Shown piece after piece: positions 11,706-22,374 of a stretch of DNA of 64,000 bases. The translations under genes were made by a program, and so were the position numbers. The stretch comes from Lytechinus variegatus (Eukaryota; Echinodermata; Echinoidea; Temnopleuroida; Toxopneustidae). The stretch's first letter is position 1. Every line of letters starts with the position of its first letter. The stretch is from the NCBI RefSeq assembly GCF_018143015.1, contig NC_054746.1:34070830-34134829 (forward strand), in the 5' to 3' direction. Under the pieces are notes generated by a model. That model did no database searches and was not told the DNA's origin. It worked only from the letters and a program-made list of their open reading frames with translations.

Positions 11706-12014
11706 ACATGAAAAAATTTTTTTTGCAAGTCTTCCCCTCACATTATTTCATTCACTGGTCTTCCTCCTCTTATTTTCTTTTCTTCTGTCTTTCTTCTTTT
11801 CCTTTTTTCTTTTCTTCTTTCTCCCTTTTTTTGCTCTGCCAATTTTTTCTGGGGGGGGGGCACACCAAATCTCAGGGGGGAGGGCACGTGCCCCAAGGCC
11901 CCCCTGTAGCTACGCCACTGGTTCGTTAGTCCGAAAACGAAATGAGGTTCGTAATTCCGAAGGTTCGTTAGTCCGAAAACAACATGAGGTTCGTAATTCC
12001 GAAGGATCGTAATT
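11706..12014. repeat. Remnant of G-rich TIR repeat plus TTCGTAATTCCGAA repeats
   Basis: 11706-11921 is a pyrimidine tract, a G run, GGCACGTGCCCC and a terminus TAGCTACGCCACTGG. The same order ends the element at 19998-21455. It abuts 11921-12014, where GGTTCGTTAGTCCGAAAACG and GTTCGTAATTCCGAAG alternate, the unit that builds the arms of the 31.3-34.5 kb foldback. Confidence 0.6.
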
Positions 12015-12788
12015 TTTTTAAAGTTGCAAAGTCTGTGCACTCAGGAGCGGCATATCGTTGTCTTGGGAAGGGGGGGGGGGGCTATCAAAACAGATATGAA
12101 CCAGAGAAGATTTTTTTTTATTCATAGTTATGTTTCACCCCCCCCCACCCCCAACCTGCTTGTTAAGAAATAAATAAATTTGTTTTGAAAATAATCGATC
12201 CATAAAAGCATTACTATTCAATTCAATTCAATTCATCTTTATTTCACAAGCCAATTAAAAAGGCTCTTATTAAAAACAACATACATACAGTATAAACAGT
12301 TCAAAGAGAAAAAATATAACAATGAAAAGTAGCTCATCGCAGGATATATAAATGTTCCATAAGGCATTGTGGTAAAATACAATACATGTTGACTAATTAT
12401 TAAAATATAAGGACGTGTTCAGAAAATAAAGGCTTGTGAGGCACACCTAAAAAGGCCTAGAGGCCTGCAGGCAAGATAGCCTGAATAGGAAAAATTAGCT
12501 ATTAATAAAAGAAGAGAACACATAGTTGGGGCAGGAAGCTTAGAAAAAAAAGAAGAAGAAAGGGGGTACAAAACAAGAGAAGAGATAAGAGAAGGGGGTA
12601 GATGTGGAAAGAAATAAGAAAAGAAAGAAAAGAGGAGAAGTGAAAAAAAAATGAGCTCCAAAGTAGGGAAGATGAGCAGGAGAGATTGGATAGAGATATG
12701 CAAGTATATAATAAAGAGTAGACATTCCTTTAGACCAGACAAACCCAGCAAAAAAACAAAAATACCTTGATGTAATGTACATATGCTA

Positions 12789-14259
12789 TTATTCGATGTG
12801 AGCTTGTAGAAAAGACTTGTAATATTTTTTGAAAGTATTTAATAAAGGTGAGTTCTTTAAGTAGGATGGCGTATTATTCCACAGCTTTGAACCATTCACT
12901 GTGATCGAATTTGAAGAAAGTACGTTTGATTTCATGAATGGGATGCGGAGATGTTTGTTATGTCTTGTGTAGTAAGAATGAAGGGAGTCTGCAGTGGAGA
13001 ACATGTTGTCAAAAATATGGGGTAAAATTTGCTTGTGGTATTTATACATGAATAAAGCCGTTTGGTATTTAACAATGTCTGGAAGTCGTAGGATATTCAA
13101 CTGCTTATATAGAGGGGGTGTGTGAGCACGGAAATCTGCATGCGTGAGGATGCGAATGACCTTCTTTTGGAGGATCAGTGTACGGTTCAAAGCTGTGGGA
13201 GATGCTCTGCCCCATAATATGTTACCATAATTTAAGTATGGCAAAAACAAAGTATTATACAGTACATGAAGTGTTTTTAAAGGTAATACATGCGACAATT
13301 TATAGATTATACCACAATTTCTTGACAAGATTTGATTAAGACTGTCTATGTGACTTTTCCAATTTAAGTTTTGGTCAATAATCACACCAAGAAATTTAAT
13401 ACAATTGACTCTCTCAATAGTATTCGAATTAAGAGTTATATCATTATTTTTTATCAATTGTTGATGAAAGCCAAAATTCATGAATTTTGTTTTTTGAACA
13501 TTAAGAGAGAGTTTGTTAGCTTGAAGCCATTCTAATAAATTGGCAAGATTATTGTTAATATCCTCTGTGAGTTTTGCAGAATCTTTGTTACTAAATATTA
13601 AGTTTGTGTCATCTGCATATAAAATAGTGTCACAATGTGTTGAGGAATTATTAATATCGTTCACGTATAAAAGAAAAAAACAATTGGCCAAGAATTGACC
13701 CTTGCGGAATTCCGCACTTAACAGATAACAGAGGGGAGGAATAAGTATCGACACAAGTGAATTGTCTCCGCCCTTTAAGATAACTTTCTATAAGATCCAG
13801 GGCGGTACCTCGAATACCATAGTAATACAATTTTTTCAACATGATATCAAAGTCTAGGGTGTCGAATGCCTTGGAGAGATCAATAAAAATGCTTGTACAA
13901 AGTTCTTTTTTGTTCAAGGCATTCGACACCCTATTTATGAAATATAAAAGTGCATGTTCAATGGAATGATTTTTACGAAAACCGAATTGGCTTGGATGTA
14001 ATAACTGATTTTTTTCAATATAGAGTGATAATCTTTTATAAATAATTTTTTCAAGTATTTTGGAAAAGAATGGCAGGATAGAAACAGGTCTGTAGTTATT
14101 TACTTCATGTTTATCACCCTTTTTGAAAATTGGAATAATTTTAGAGACTTTTAATTTATCTTGAAAAATACTTTTCTTTAAGCAGTGATTGAAAATATAA
14201 CATAACGGATCGGCTATGGAAAAAATTACATACTTTTGACAATATACCATCAAAACCAC
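12789..14259 (-). pseudogene. LINE ORF2, reverse transcriptase part
   Basis: Two overlapping minus-strand frames (14259-13651 and 13754-12789) carry RT motifs in order: KVSKIIPIFKKGD, NNYRPVSILPFFSKILEK, QFGFRKNHS, FIDLSKAFDT, GIPQGSILG, then in the second frame YADDTNLIFS (catalytic YADD) and FLGVIIDQNLNWKSHI. The frame changes between the GIPQGS and YADD motifs, around 13690, so the protein is broken. The C-terminal part matches the thumb region usual in CR1/L2/Jockey-group RTs. Confidence 0.9.
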
Positions 14260-14448
14260 TGGAATTACTATTCTTCATGCTTTTCACATGTTGAATTATT
14301 TCACTGGGGCTAGTAGGGGAGAGGAATATTGAGTTGGAAAATTTGTGTTCAAATAATCGTTAAAACATTTTTTTGGAATTGGAATATTTTTATTGAGTTC
14401 TGGACCAATATTCTGAAAGTGTACGTTGAATAAGTCGGAATTTTTTTG

Positions 14449-15700
14449 TTAATCCTGGGTTACATCACCATTACATTGAACATAACTAACATGTGAACCT
14501 GCATTTTTGTTGAGTGCGTGGTTTATTATTTTCCAAGTCTTTGTTGTGTTACCACATGCAGTATTTGATGCATTATGATAATATTGGCGCTTACTTAGTC
14601 TAATAAGTGAGTTTAGTCTATTTCGGTATGATACATACTTCAACCGTTTCAGGGTGGTTGGCTTTTTCAAAAATTTGCGGTATAAATCATTCTTCTTATT
14701 AATTGATTTAATAATGCCCCTTGTAATCCACGGTTGTCGTGGACATTTACGATTTACAACATTCTGAAGGGGCAAATGTTTATCATATAGCTCCTGAAAA
14801 TTAGAAAGAAAAATATTGTATGCTTCATTTGGGTCTTCAATTCCAAAAATACCAGACCAGTCATGCATGCTCAAAATTGACGAAAAGTGGTTAAGGTTGT
14901 CGATTGATAAATTTCGTTTTTGAAATTTTGTTTTGGGTTGATTTTGTAGTTTAGATTCTGAAATATGAAATAAAGGAAAATGGTCAGATATATCGGAGTA
15001 TAAAACGCCATTGTTTGATTTTTTATTACAGAGATTGACAAAAATATTGTCAATACATGAAATTGAAGTAGCTGATACACGCGTTGGTTTCGTAATAAGC
15101 GGTCTGAATGAGAAAGACGCAAGTGTATCAGAAAAAGTTTGAGTGGATGCATGATGAGGTCTGAGTAAGTTGAAATTAAAATCACCCATGATATAGGCTG
15201 GTTTATTTTCCTGGGTTATATGGCATAGACATTGTTGTAAAGAATTAATAAAAACATTTGGATTACAGTCAGGAGCGCGATATATGATCCCTATAATACA
15301 CGAAGTCTCTTCACGTGTACCTGATAATATTTCTATAAATAAAGTATCAATTTTTTCAGAACTGAAATTCAGATCGTCACGTGTATTATAGACAAGTTGA
15401 TCAGATACATATAAACAATACAAACAAACCCCTCCACCTCTTCTTCGTGGTCTATATTTTTGTAAAAAAGAATAATGAGGAATATTATACAAAGTGGAAA
15501 CAGAGCTCTTGAACCAGGTTTCAGTGAAACCATATATTTGAAAATTATGTGATAAACTCTGTAATAAGTTCATGCAATAGGGGAATTTCTTGGCTAAGCT
15601 CTGGGTATTCATATAGAATATAGAAAAAGATGAAGTGTTCAAGTTAGATGTACTACATGCATTATTAAAAGAGTCAATCGAGTAGTATTTACAGTATCCC
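14449..15700 (-). pseudogene. LINE ORF2, AP endonuclease part
   Basis: The minus-strand frame contains apurinic endonuclease motifs: FYMNTQSLAKK (Asn), GFTETWFK (catalytic Glu), IIGIIYRAP, MGDFNFNLL, SCIDNIF and YSDISDHFPLF (Asp-His). The open frame reaches a stop at about 15700 and overlaps the end of the zinc-finger frame, suggesting a frameshift between two parts of one original ORF2. It ends at a stop at 14449; about 190 bases separate it from the RT frame. Confidence 0.9.
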
Positions 15701-16109
15701 TAAAAGCTACGTCAAAATTTGACTCGTCAAGTAGAGGAGAAGAGAAAATCTCTAGGTTCTCAAAATGTCGAGTTTGTACAGGTAAGCATGAGGAACATGA
15801 GACTGCATTAACAAATTCTTGTTCATTTTTTATATTATAGAAAGGTAAGATAGAGGCAAGGCAAGATGGACATGGCGAATATGTATTGATACCGAGTCCT
15901 ACTTTATTTAGACAAGTGATGTGTGCAATGGACTCACATATAGTACAGTTAGCAGTATCAGCTATGTCATTCACATCATTTTTGCAGATAGAGCAGGTGT
16001 ATGACATGGGCAACACAAATACAATTAACAACCAACAACAATTACACAGTAAAAAGAGAAAAATTAAGACTACAGTTGGGTAAAACAAAAATACCCGATA
16101 TACTCTCAA
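15639..16109 (-). pseudogene. LINE PHD-like zinc finger segment
   Basis: The 156-residue frame holds a C4HC3 pattern: YTCSIC, NCTIC, AHITC, CPSC, the spacing of a PHD finger. PHD fingers are known in CR1-like non-LTR elements. A hydrophobic stretch lies before it. Its 3' end overlaps the endonuclease frame out of phase, consistent with a broken fused ORF2. Confidence 0.75.
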
Positions 16110-16156
16110 GACATTAACAATGGAAGATCAATAAGTTCATCGCGTAAAGTCCAGTC

Positions 16157-16714
16157 CTAGAGATTCAAGAGATCTTGTTCACATGTGATGAGTTTCTTCA
16201 CAGTCTTTCCATTAGTGGAGGGTAGTGACACAAATACTCTGCCATCAGTGCTCCAACAAGATAAGATCTTGGAAGTTTCTCTCGATTTGAGGACCTTCTG
16301 ATAGAGGATTTGGCGAACTTGTGTCAAATCTTCTTGGATACTCATTTTCTTCCCTTTCAGAAGCTTTCTAGCACCAATGACCTTAGCTCGGACTCTGTAA
16401 GAACAGAACTTTACAAGCACTGGACGCGGGTGGCCATTGGAAGCTCGTTGCTTTACTCTGTGGCATCTGTCGATATCATCTTTGGATACATTGACTTGTA
16501 ATTCCTTTTTAAACAGAGAGCACACAACATCGTCGACATTTTCTCCTGATTTTTCTGGAATCCCGAAGATACGTACGCTGTTACGCCTTGTATACTGCTC
16601 CAGATTATCAATGAGGGAGGTTGCCTTCTGCAGCTTGTTGTTTTGGGTTTCCAGTTGCTCTTGTAGTTTCTTGACCTCTGCGTGACTGGAGACCTGGGAT
16701 GATTCTATATCCAT
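16157..16714 (-). CDS. LINE ORF1 protein (coiled coil, RNA-binding type)
   Basis: The 185-residue frame starts MDIESSQVSSHAEVKKLQEQ and has a coiled coil (about residues 10-45). Then comes LEQYTRRNSVRIFGIPE (about 38-54), the hallmark of L1/CR1-type ORF1 proteins with an RRM-like domain, followed by DIDRCHRVK and RPVLVKFCSYRVRAKVI. Such proteins bind the element's RNA as trimers. The frame is intact but short. Downstream ORF2 is broken. Confidence 0.8.
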   Translation of the reverse strand: MDIESSQVSSHAEVKKLQEQLETQNNKLQKATSLIDNLEQYTRRNSVRIFGIPEKSGENVDDVVCSLFKKELQVNVSKDDIDRCHRVKQRASNGHPRPVLVKFCSYRVRAKVIGARKLLKGKKMSIQEDLTQVRQILYQKVLKSRETSKILSCWSTDGRVFVSLPSTNGKTVKKLITCEQDLLNL

Positions 16715-16799
16715 AATTTTGGCTTGGTTAATCTAACATGTTATACTCTACGTTGAGAATGATTTCATGAGATTAAAGTCAAGACTTCCTTTCTTTCGT

Positions 16800-19700
16800 A
16801 TATATAATTTTGATAACTTCCTTCTTTACCAGCAGAGCATGCGTCAAGAGCGACATATGCCTCGTGTTGGAGCTGAGGGGATAACGCACGTAAAACATTA
16901 CCCATAGACTCCTGTGTTAAAACGGCACTGTTAAAAATCTAATGAAATATTAAGTTGAAATTAGAGGGTTGAATCTGAATGTTTACTACAGGTGGATAGG
17001 ATATATATCAGACATTCTATATCTGACCAGAATAGGATATCTAAGCTCATTTAAAAAATAAATCGGCCTTTATGAGACATCTCTTCACGGGATCAAAATC
17101 ATCGCCTGAAACAGTAAAGAAGCCCCAATTCTTCCGCCAGCCAAAAAAAATAGTTCCAAAGTCATCAATATTTCGTCCTAATTTGGGCAAAGGAAGTTCA
17201 GTAGTGACCCTCCCTATAATCAGTGTTAGATGGTCAATCATAATTTATTCATACACTTTTACAATCATGGTTAGGTCGAATGAATCTCTTTTGCCTTCCT
17301 GTTGTAATAAGGCTCGTGGCATCTGAGGGCATTGGGGTATTGGGGCGTGGCTATAAAAAGAGACATTTCATGTACTTCAGACATAAAGATAAAAGTGGAC
17401 TGTCCATATTAAAACGACGATCACTTTCTTTCCTTCAATTAACTGAGGTGATTGTTACGCGTTGTACGGATCTGAAAACTCTTCGTCTTTGCAAATAGTA
17501 AGTTTCCTTTTGCTGTATCATTTTCAGTCAAAATGATGTATTCATTGTTCTTATAATTACTTATAAAGACAGTGAGTTATTTTTTTATTAGATTGTTTAA
17601 TTTTTTGTTCCAGAATCCAAAGTTTATATTGAGAAGCCAATGTGATTAATATTGATGAGAACTTCGATGGAAATCGATTTGCTAACGTAAATTTCTCTTG
17701 ATTTTAAACAAGAAAATATATAACTAATGTAGTTTAAGACAGGTCTGCGAAATACATTTTACTTCTCATTTTCTATCGAAATATTGTCTCAAACTTCTAG
17801 CAATTTTTCCAGAGCATGATATAATTATTCAAGCTATCACTAATGGTAAAACAGATGGGGTAGACTATTATTTTGAATGCAATATTCATGTAGCTATAAT
17901 CCAAACTGGGGAAATATCATTCATATAGTCCCTCTGAGGCTCATAACGCAGAAATTAAAGTGACAGTTAATACCCTGACTGAAATCAAAATGTGATTATT
18001 TTGATGTACATTTTACATTGGAATCAATCAAAGGTACCACTACAGCAGTGCTATTTCTAATCAAACTGAAAATAAAATATCTTAAGAAGTCCACCGAAAG
18101 TTCAGTCAAATTCAAAACTAAGACTACAAAACAACAAATCTGATAATAATCAAAGTTATATTTACTTAATTTCATTCTTTAAAGTGAAACGATTATAATC
18201 ACAACCCAGGCGGTATGCAAATAAGATAGCCGATGATGTTTAACTTTTGATATTTCTTTTGTATTACATTTTATGAAATGTATATATTTTTTTCATTTAT
18301 CCACCGTCGTTGTCACATCTACCAAAACGAAATACTAGGTAAACGTAGAAAATAAATACCAGTGAAAGATTATCACTCCTCCATTTGTGACCTGAATTGT
18401 AATGCAGAGATTACTGTTTTTTAATAATTAAACACAATTTCAAAATGCCACAATTGCTTTACTTTTTCAGTCTGTGTCGTTTTTAAAGAGAATAAGGTTA
18501 GAATAAAAACAACTAGTAACGACATAGTAGGAGAAACCTATTAGATTCACATTTTCAAAATAAGTTTTGATAATATTCGCCAAATCAAAATGAAAGTAGA
18601 TCGTTGTTTCACCAATGTGTCCCGAGTAAACTGGCACGTGGCAGTAATTACAAAACTAAATTAGATCAATCATTTACTTGACAAAGGGCAATCACCTCCC
18701 GATTCTATGTTCGGTCAAAAAATCTAAATGCTTTACCAATCATTGTGTAGCACCCCTTTGGTGTACTATACTCTTTTTAACTACGATATGAATTCTTTAT
18801 CATTTTAAACATATAATAACTTCTATAATGTTTCGTTTTCAAGAATATAAAATATATTCTTAATTCCTTCAAACTCAATGCATGTGTTAGAAATTATAGG
18901 TCTTGCTGATTGCAGATCCCATTTGTCTTTATATTGTCTGAGCTAAACAATGAATGTTCAGATTACTTCCAACCTTCTTTGTCTGAGAAAGACTTCCCTC
19001 CATACTCTGATTTGCACACACCCCTATAGTGAACTGAACGTATGTATTGATAGGTCAGCTTGAGATTTAAGTGTTATATGTTTTATTTCATACATTTTAA
19101 TATTTTGAGGTGATGTCTTATTCTAAGCATTATGTTTTGTATCATTTTGTTGCATTTACAAATACATAAGTATTTCTGAAGTATAGTCAAGTAGAAATGG
19201 CCATGGATTATTACGTAATATCTAACACCCCCCCCCCACACACAGATTATAATATTGGAACAGTCTGCTTTTTACTTCCAAGGGTAATTTCTCGTTTCAA
19301 TTAATATTTGAACTAAAGTTTGTTCCTTAAGGTTATAGGGTTATTTGAAAGTTCAATACTTCTGGAAACATTTATATCTTAGCATTCTAATTCATATGGC
19401 CTTAACCAACGATATATTTTGCTTACTCCATTATTTAAACTATATCACAAATATTACATTTGCTGTTTATTGATATTCAAATATTGAAATATATTCACAA
19501 TATTTTAAAGTAAAAAAATGATTTGATTTTGATCGATGGTCAGTTTCATACTACACAATTCGCTTTAGAGATGGAGACAGGACAGGCCTCCAAAAATTAC
19601 CTCTCATAATTCATTCTCTCGTACTTCACACTGAGCTAACTATTTTTCATTTTGAGGAGGGGGTGGATCGTGAATGAAGTGGGACAATGAGAAAATAAAC

Positions 19701-19986
19701 ACGGATGACACCTATAGCGACATGGGCGACGTTCCCTACAGGGACAGGAGAAGTGCAAGTTCTCTAGAAATTTTGAATTTGTAATCAATGAAAGAGGGTC
19801 ACCCGGGTCCCCGGCCATTAAAAAAAGATATCACACATCACAGCGCATGGTTTGTGTGATAGGATATGAAGTAATTCGAACCTAAAGATATTCCAGAATG
19901 ATTTTTTAGATTATTTTTTCTTCTTCAGGACATTCTAATATGTAGAGGCACAGCTTTGCAAGGCGGCCGGTGGCCGCCCATGTACC
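16800..19986. other. No recognisable feature
   Basis: About 3.2 kb of AT-rich sequence. Short frames at 17047-17498 show no family motifs or splice context. No clear repeats, RNA genes or TIRs were seen, apart from a C run at 19230-19240. Confidence 0.5.
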
Positions 19987-21466
19987 GTCTTGAGCTAGTG
20001 GCGTACCGTGGGTCACGGCATTGGGGGTGCACCAGCAAAAATCTTGAGTCACCAAGTGAGCGCGCTTCGCGCGCTCAGTTGCTAATTTTGCTGACCTAAT
20101 AGAGATATTTTAAGGACAGTGTCATTAAACGGATATGTATGCCACTGATCACATAATGCGAGCGCGAAGCGCGAGCTGAACATTTTTTATATTCAGACCT
20201 AAAAGGGGAAATTATAAGCAAATTTTTGTAATTATGATATGTACCTGTTTCGCTAAACAAACAATGCGAGCGCGAAGCGCGAGCTAAATTTTTTGTATAA
20301 ATTGATCCCAATCAGACATTTTAAGGACTATATTTTAGGAGTCTATTAAGAGTATACATATCTCACCAAAGTATTCTAATGCGAGTGCCAAGCTCTTGCT
20401 GATTTTGTTAGAATTATATACATCCAAACACATAAAGCAATTGTCATTGTAATCATGATTAAAATGCGCATCTCACTGATCAAATATTGCGAGCGCGAAG
20501 CAGGAGCTAAAAATTTAGGAAATTCAGACCTGAAGAGGGACATTTTAAGGCTTTTTTTGTAGGAATTCACGACGACCCTACGTATTTCATTAACCAAATG
20601 AAGCGAGCGCGAAGCGCGAGCTGAAATTTTTGTACATATTGACCCCAAACATGGATATTTTAAGGACTATTTTTAAAAGAATCCATTAAGAGTACACATA
20701 TCTCACCATAGTTATCTAATGCGAGTGCCAAGCGCATGCTGATTTTGTTAGAATTACACCTAAAGACATACTTTTTGTAGTCATTGTAGTCATGATTATC
20801 ATACGCATCTCACTAGTCAAATATTACGAGCGCGAGCTGAAAAATTTGGAAATTCACACCTGAAGAGGGGGATTTTAAGTCTTGTTTGTAGGAATTCACG
20901 TAGACCACTAACCAAATGATGCGAGCGCAAGCTAATATCTTTGATATTCAGATTTAAAAAATTGACATTTTAAGGACTGATTTTAGGAAATCATGAAGAG
21001 CAGACATATTATCTCACTAATCCACTAATGCGAACGTAAGCACGGACGGGAAATGTTTTATATTAAGACCTTAAAATGATATGTCACTACATAAAACAAT
21101 AATAATTCGAAGTGCGAGGAGATATATTTGGTGTATATTGGCTTAAAAACGGGAGGTTTTAGTACAACAGGATTATATATCTCGTCAAACAGACAATATG
21201 CGAGTATCAGGAACAAGAAAGACATAGGCCTTGAGCAAATTATGTTTCATAAAGTTATATATATATTTTTTTATTTTTATGTAATATAACATAAAATAAT
21301 TATATTATAATATAACATAATAATAATTTCTTCCTTCCCACTATGTTTCTTTCACTTTCTCCTTCTTTTTCTCTTTTTCCCCGTTTTTTTTTTTTTTTGG
21401 CCAGCCGATTGGGGGGGCACGTGCCCCCCCATGCCCCCCCGTAGTTACGCCACTGGTCTTGAGCTA
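19987..21466. mobile_element. TIR element with satellite interior and 11-bp target duplication
   Basis: GTCTTGAGCTA occurs at 19987-19997 and again at 21456-21466. Between them the termini AGTGGCGTA and TACGCCACT are inverted. The right end has a pyrimidine tract, a T/G run, GGCACGTGCC and TAGTTACGCCACTG. The middle is a tandem satellite (separate entry). No transposase is present. A 9-11 bp duplication suggests Mutator-like or a similar superfamily; assignment uncertain. Confidence 0.75.
20040..21060. repeat. GCGAGCGCGAAGCGCGAGC satellite with three-unit higher order
   Basis: About ten units of 105-117 bp, each with a core near GCGAGCGCGAAGCGCGAGC (itself partly palindromic), occur near 20060, 20159, 20267, 20382, 20489, 20603, 20720, 20827, 20920 and 21031. 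Units three apart match best: 20267 with 20603, and the variant core GCGAGTGCCAAGC at 20382 with 20720, giving a period near 336 bp. Related units occur inside the foldback at 31272-34467. Confidence 0.85.
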
Positions 21467-21783
21467 CCCATGTACAAAGAAAGACGGAGTCAAGATATGA
21501 CAAGTTTGAACGAAGAGATGAAGTAAAGTTGTACATAAAGTGTTTATTTCAAATCAATGTCAAATCAACAAGCTCGCAAATCTGGGATAAATGCATAACT
21601 AAACCGACATGGCCTACGGCAGCAAAACAAGTCGTGAACAAAAAAAAACTACCCCGCCCGACCTAGCACACGCCCTTTTTATCCTTCTTGGCTCAAACAC
21701 CACGTTGAGAGTAAACCCTTTCCCAAATCGGTCCTATCACTTTTGGTGCAATGCGCCCATTTAAACAGCCTGTAATATTAGGG

Positions 21784-21790
21784 TATAAAA
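21784..21790 (+). promoter_or_regulatory. Candidate TATA box for the cyclase gene
   Basis: GGGTATAAAATGG is a strong TATA-box match about 585 bases upstream of the start codon. A 5' UTR or an upstream intron would have to span the gap; a pyrimidine-rich AG just before 22341 could be an acceptor. Inference only. Confidence 0.4.
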
Positions 21791-22374
21791 TGGAACTCAA
21801 ACTCTGATTCCAAATTCAAGTTCTTCGGCTTCATTATTCTTCCCTCTTACGTAACTCTCTCTGCACCACTCCCCAGCAACTCTGTTGATCAACTTTCCCC
21901 TCTGCGACTCTCACACTTTAACCACTCCCACTACATGCCTCTCTCATCCACTCTAGACTCCTTTGTCTTACAGCTCAGTTATCTCTCCCACCTGTTCTTT
22001 TTATCTCCCTTTCTCTCTCTTTCTATAGTCGCTAAAGAATGCAAGCGAGCCGGAGAACAGGAAATCAGAAGCAGAATAGAAAAAAAAGTTCAGCTGGACT
22101 GTCCATAAATTCTAATTCAGTATTCAATTCTACTCTTCAAAATCCATTGAGTCCCGAAAAATACTAATTCTACAGCCCAAACGCATAGCAACCATTCAGT
22201 TTGAATTCCTTAACAAGTTCACTACCACATTCCAAACACAGCTGTTCTGATCGACCAAGAAAACCGGCAACTCAAACTAACACAACAGTGCAAGACGGCA
22301 AACGAACTTTTTACCTCACCCGCTTTTTATATCCCTTCAGAAAAATCCTAAACTCTTTAGGCTAAAGAGTCACG

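Larger units (their letters stand above)
12216..16800 (-). mobile_element. CR1/L2-like LINE, broken
   Basis: Minus-strand non-LTR retrotransposon. The order is ORF1 (16714-16157), PHD-like zinc finger (16109-15639), AP endonuclease (about 15700-14449), reverse transcriptase (14259-12789) and a 3' UTR ending in a short tandem tail. On the plus strand the tail reads ATTCA repeated about four times at 12216-12235. A microsatellite-like 3' end instead of poly(A), and a PHD finger in front of the endonuclease, are both known in CR1-like LINEs. ORF2 is interrupted by several frame breaks, so the copy is dead. The 5' end is set only roughly. Confidence 0.85.
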
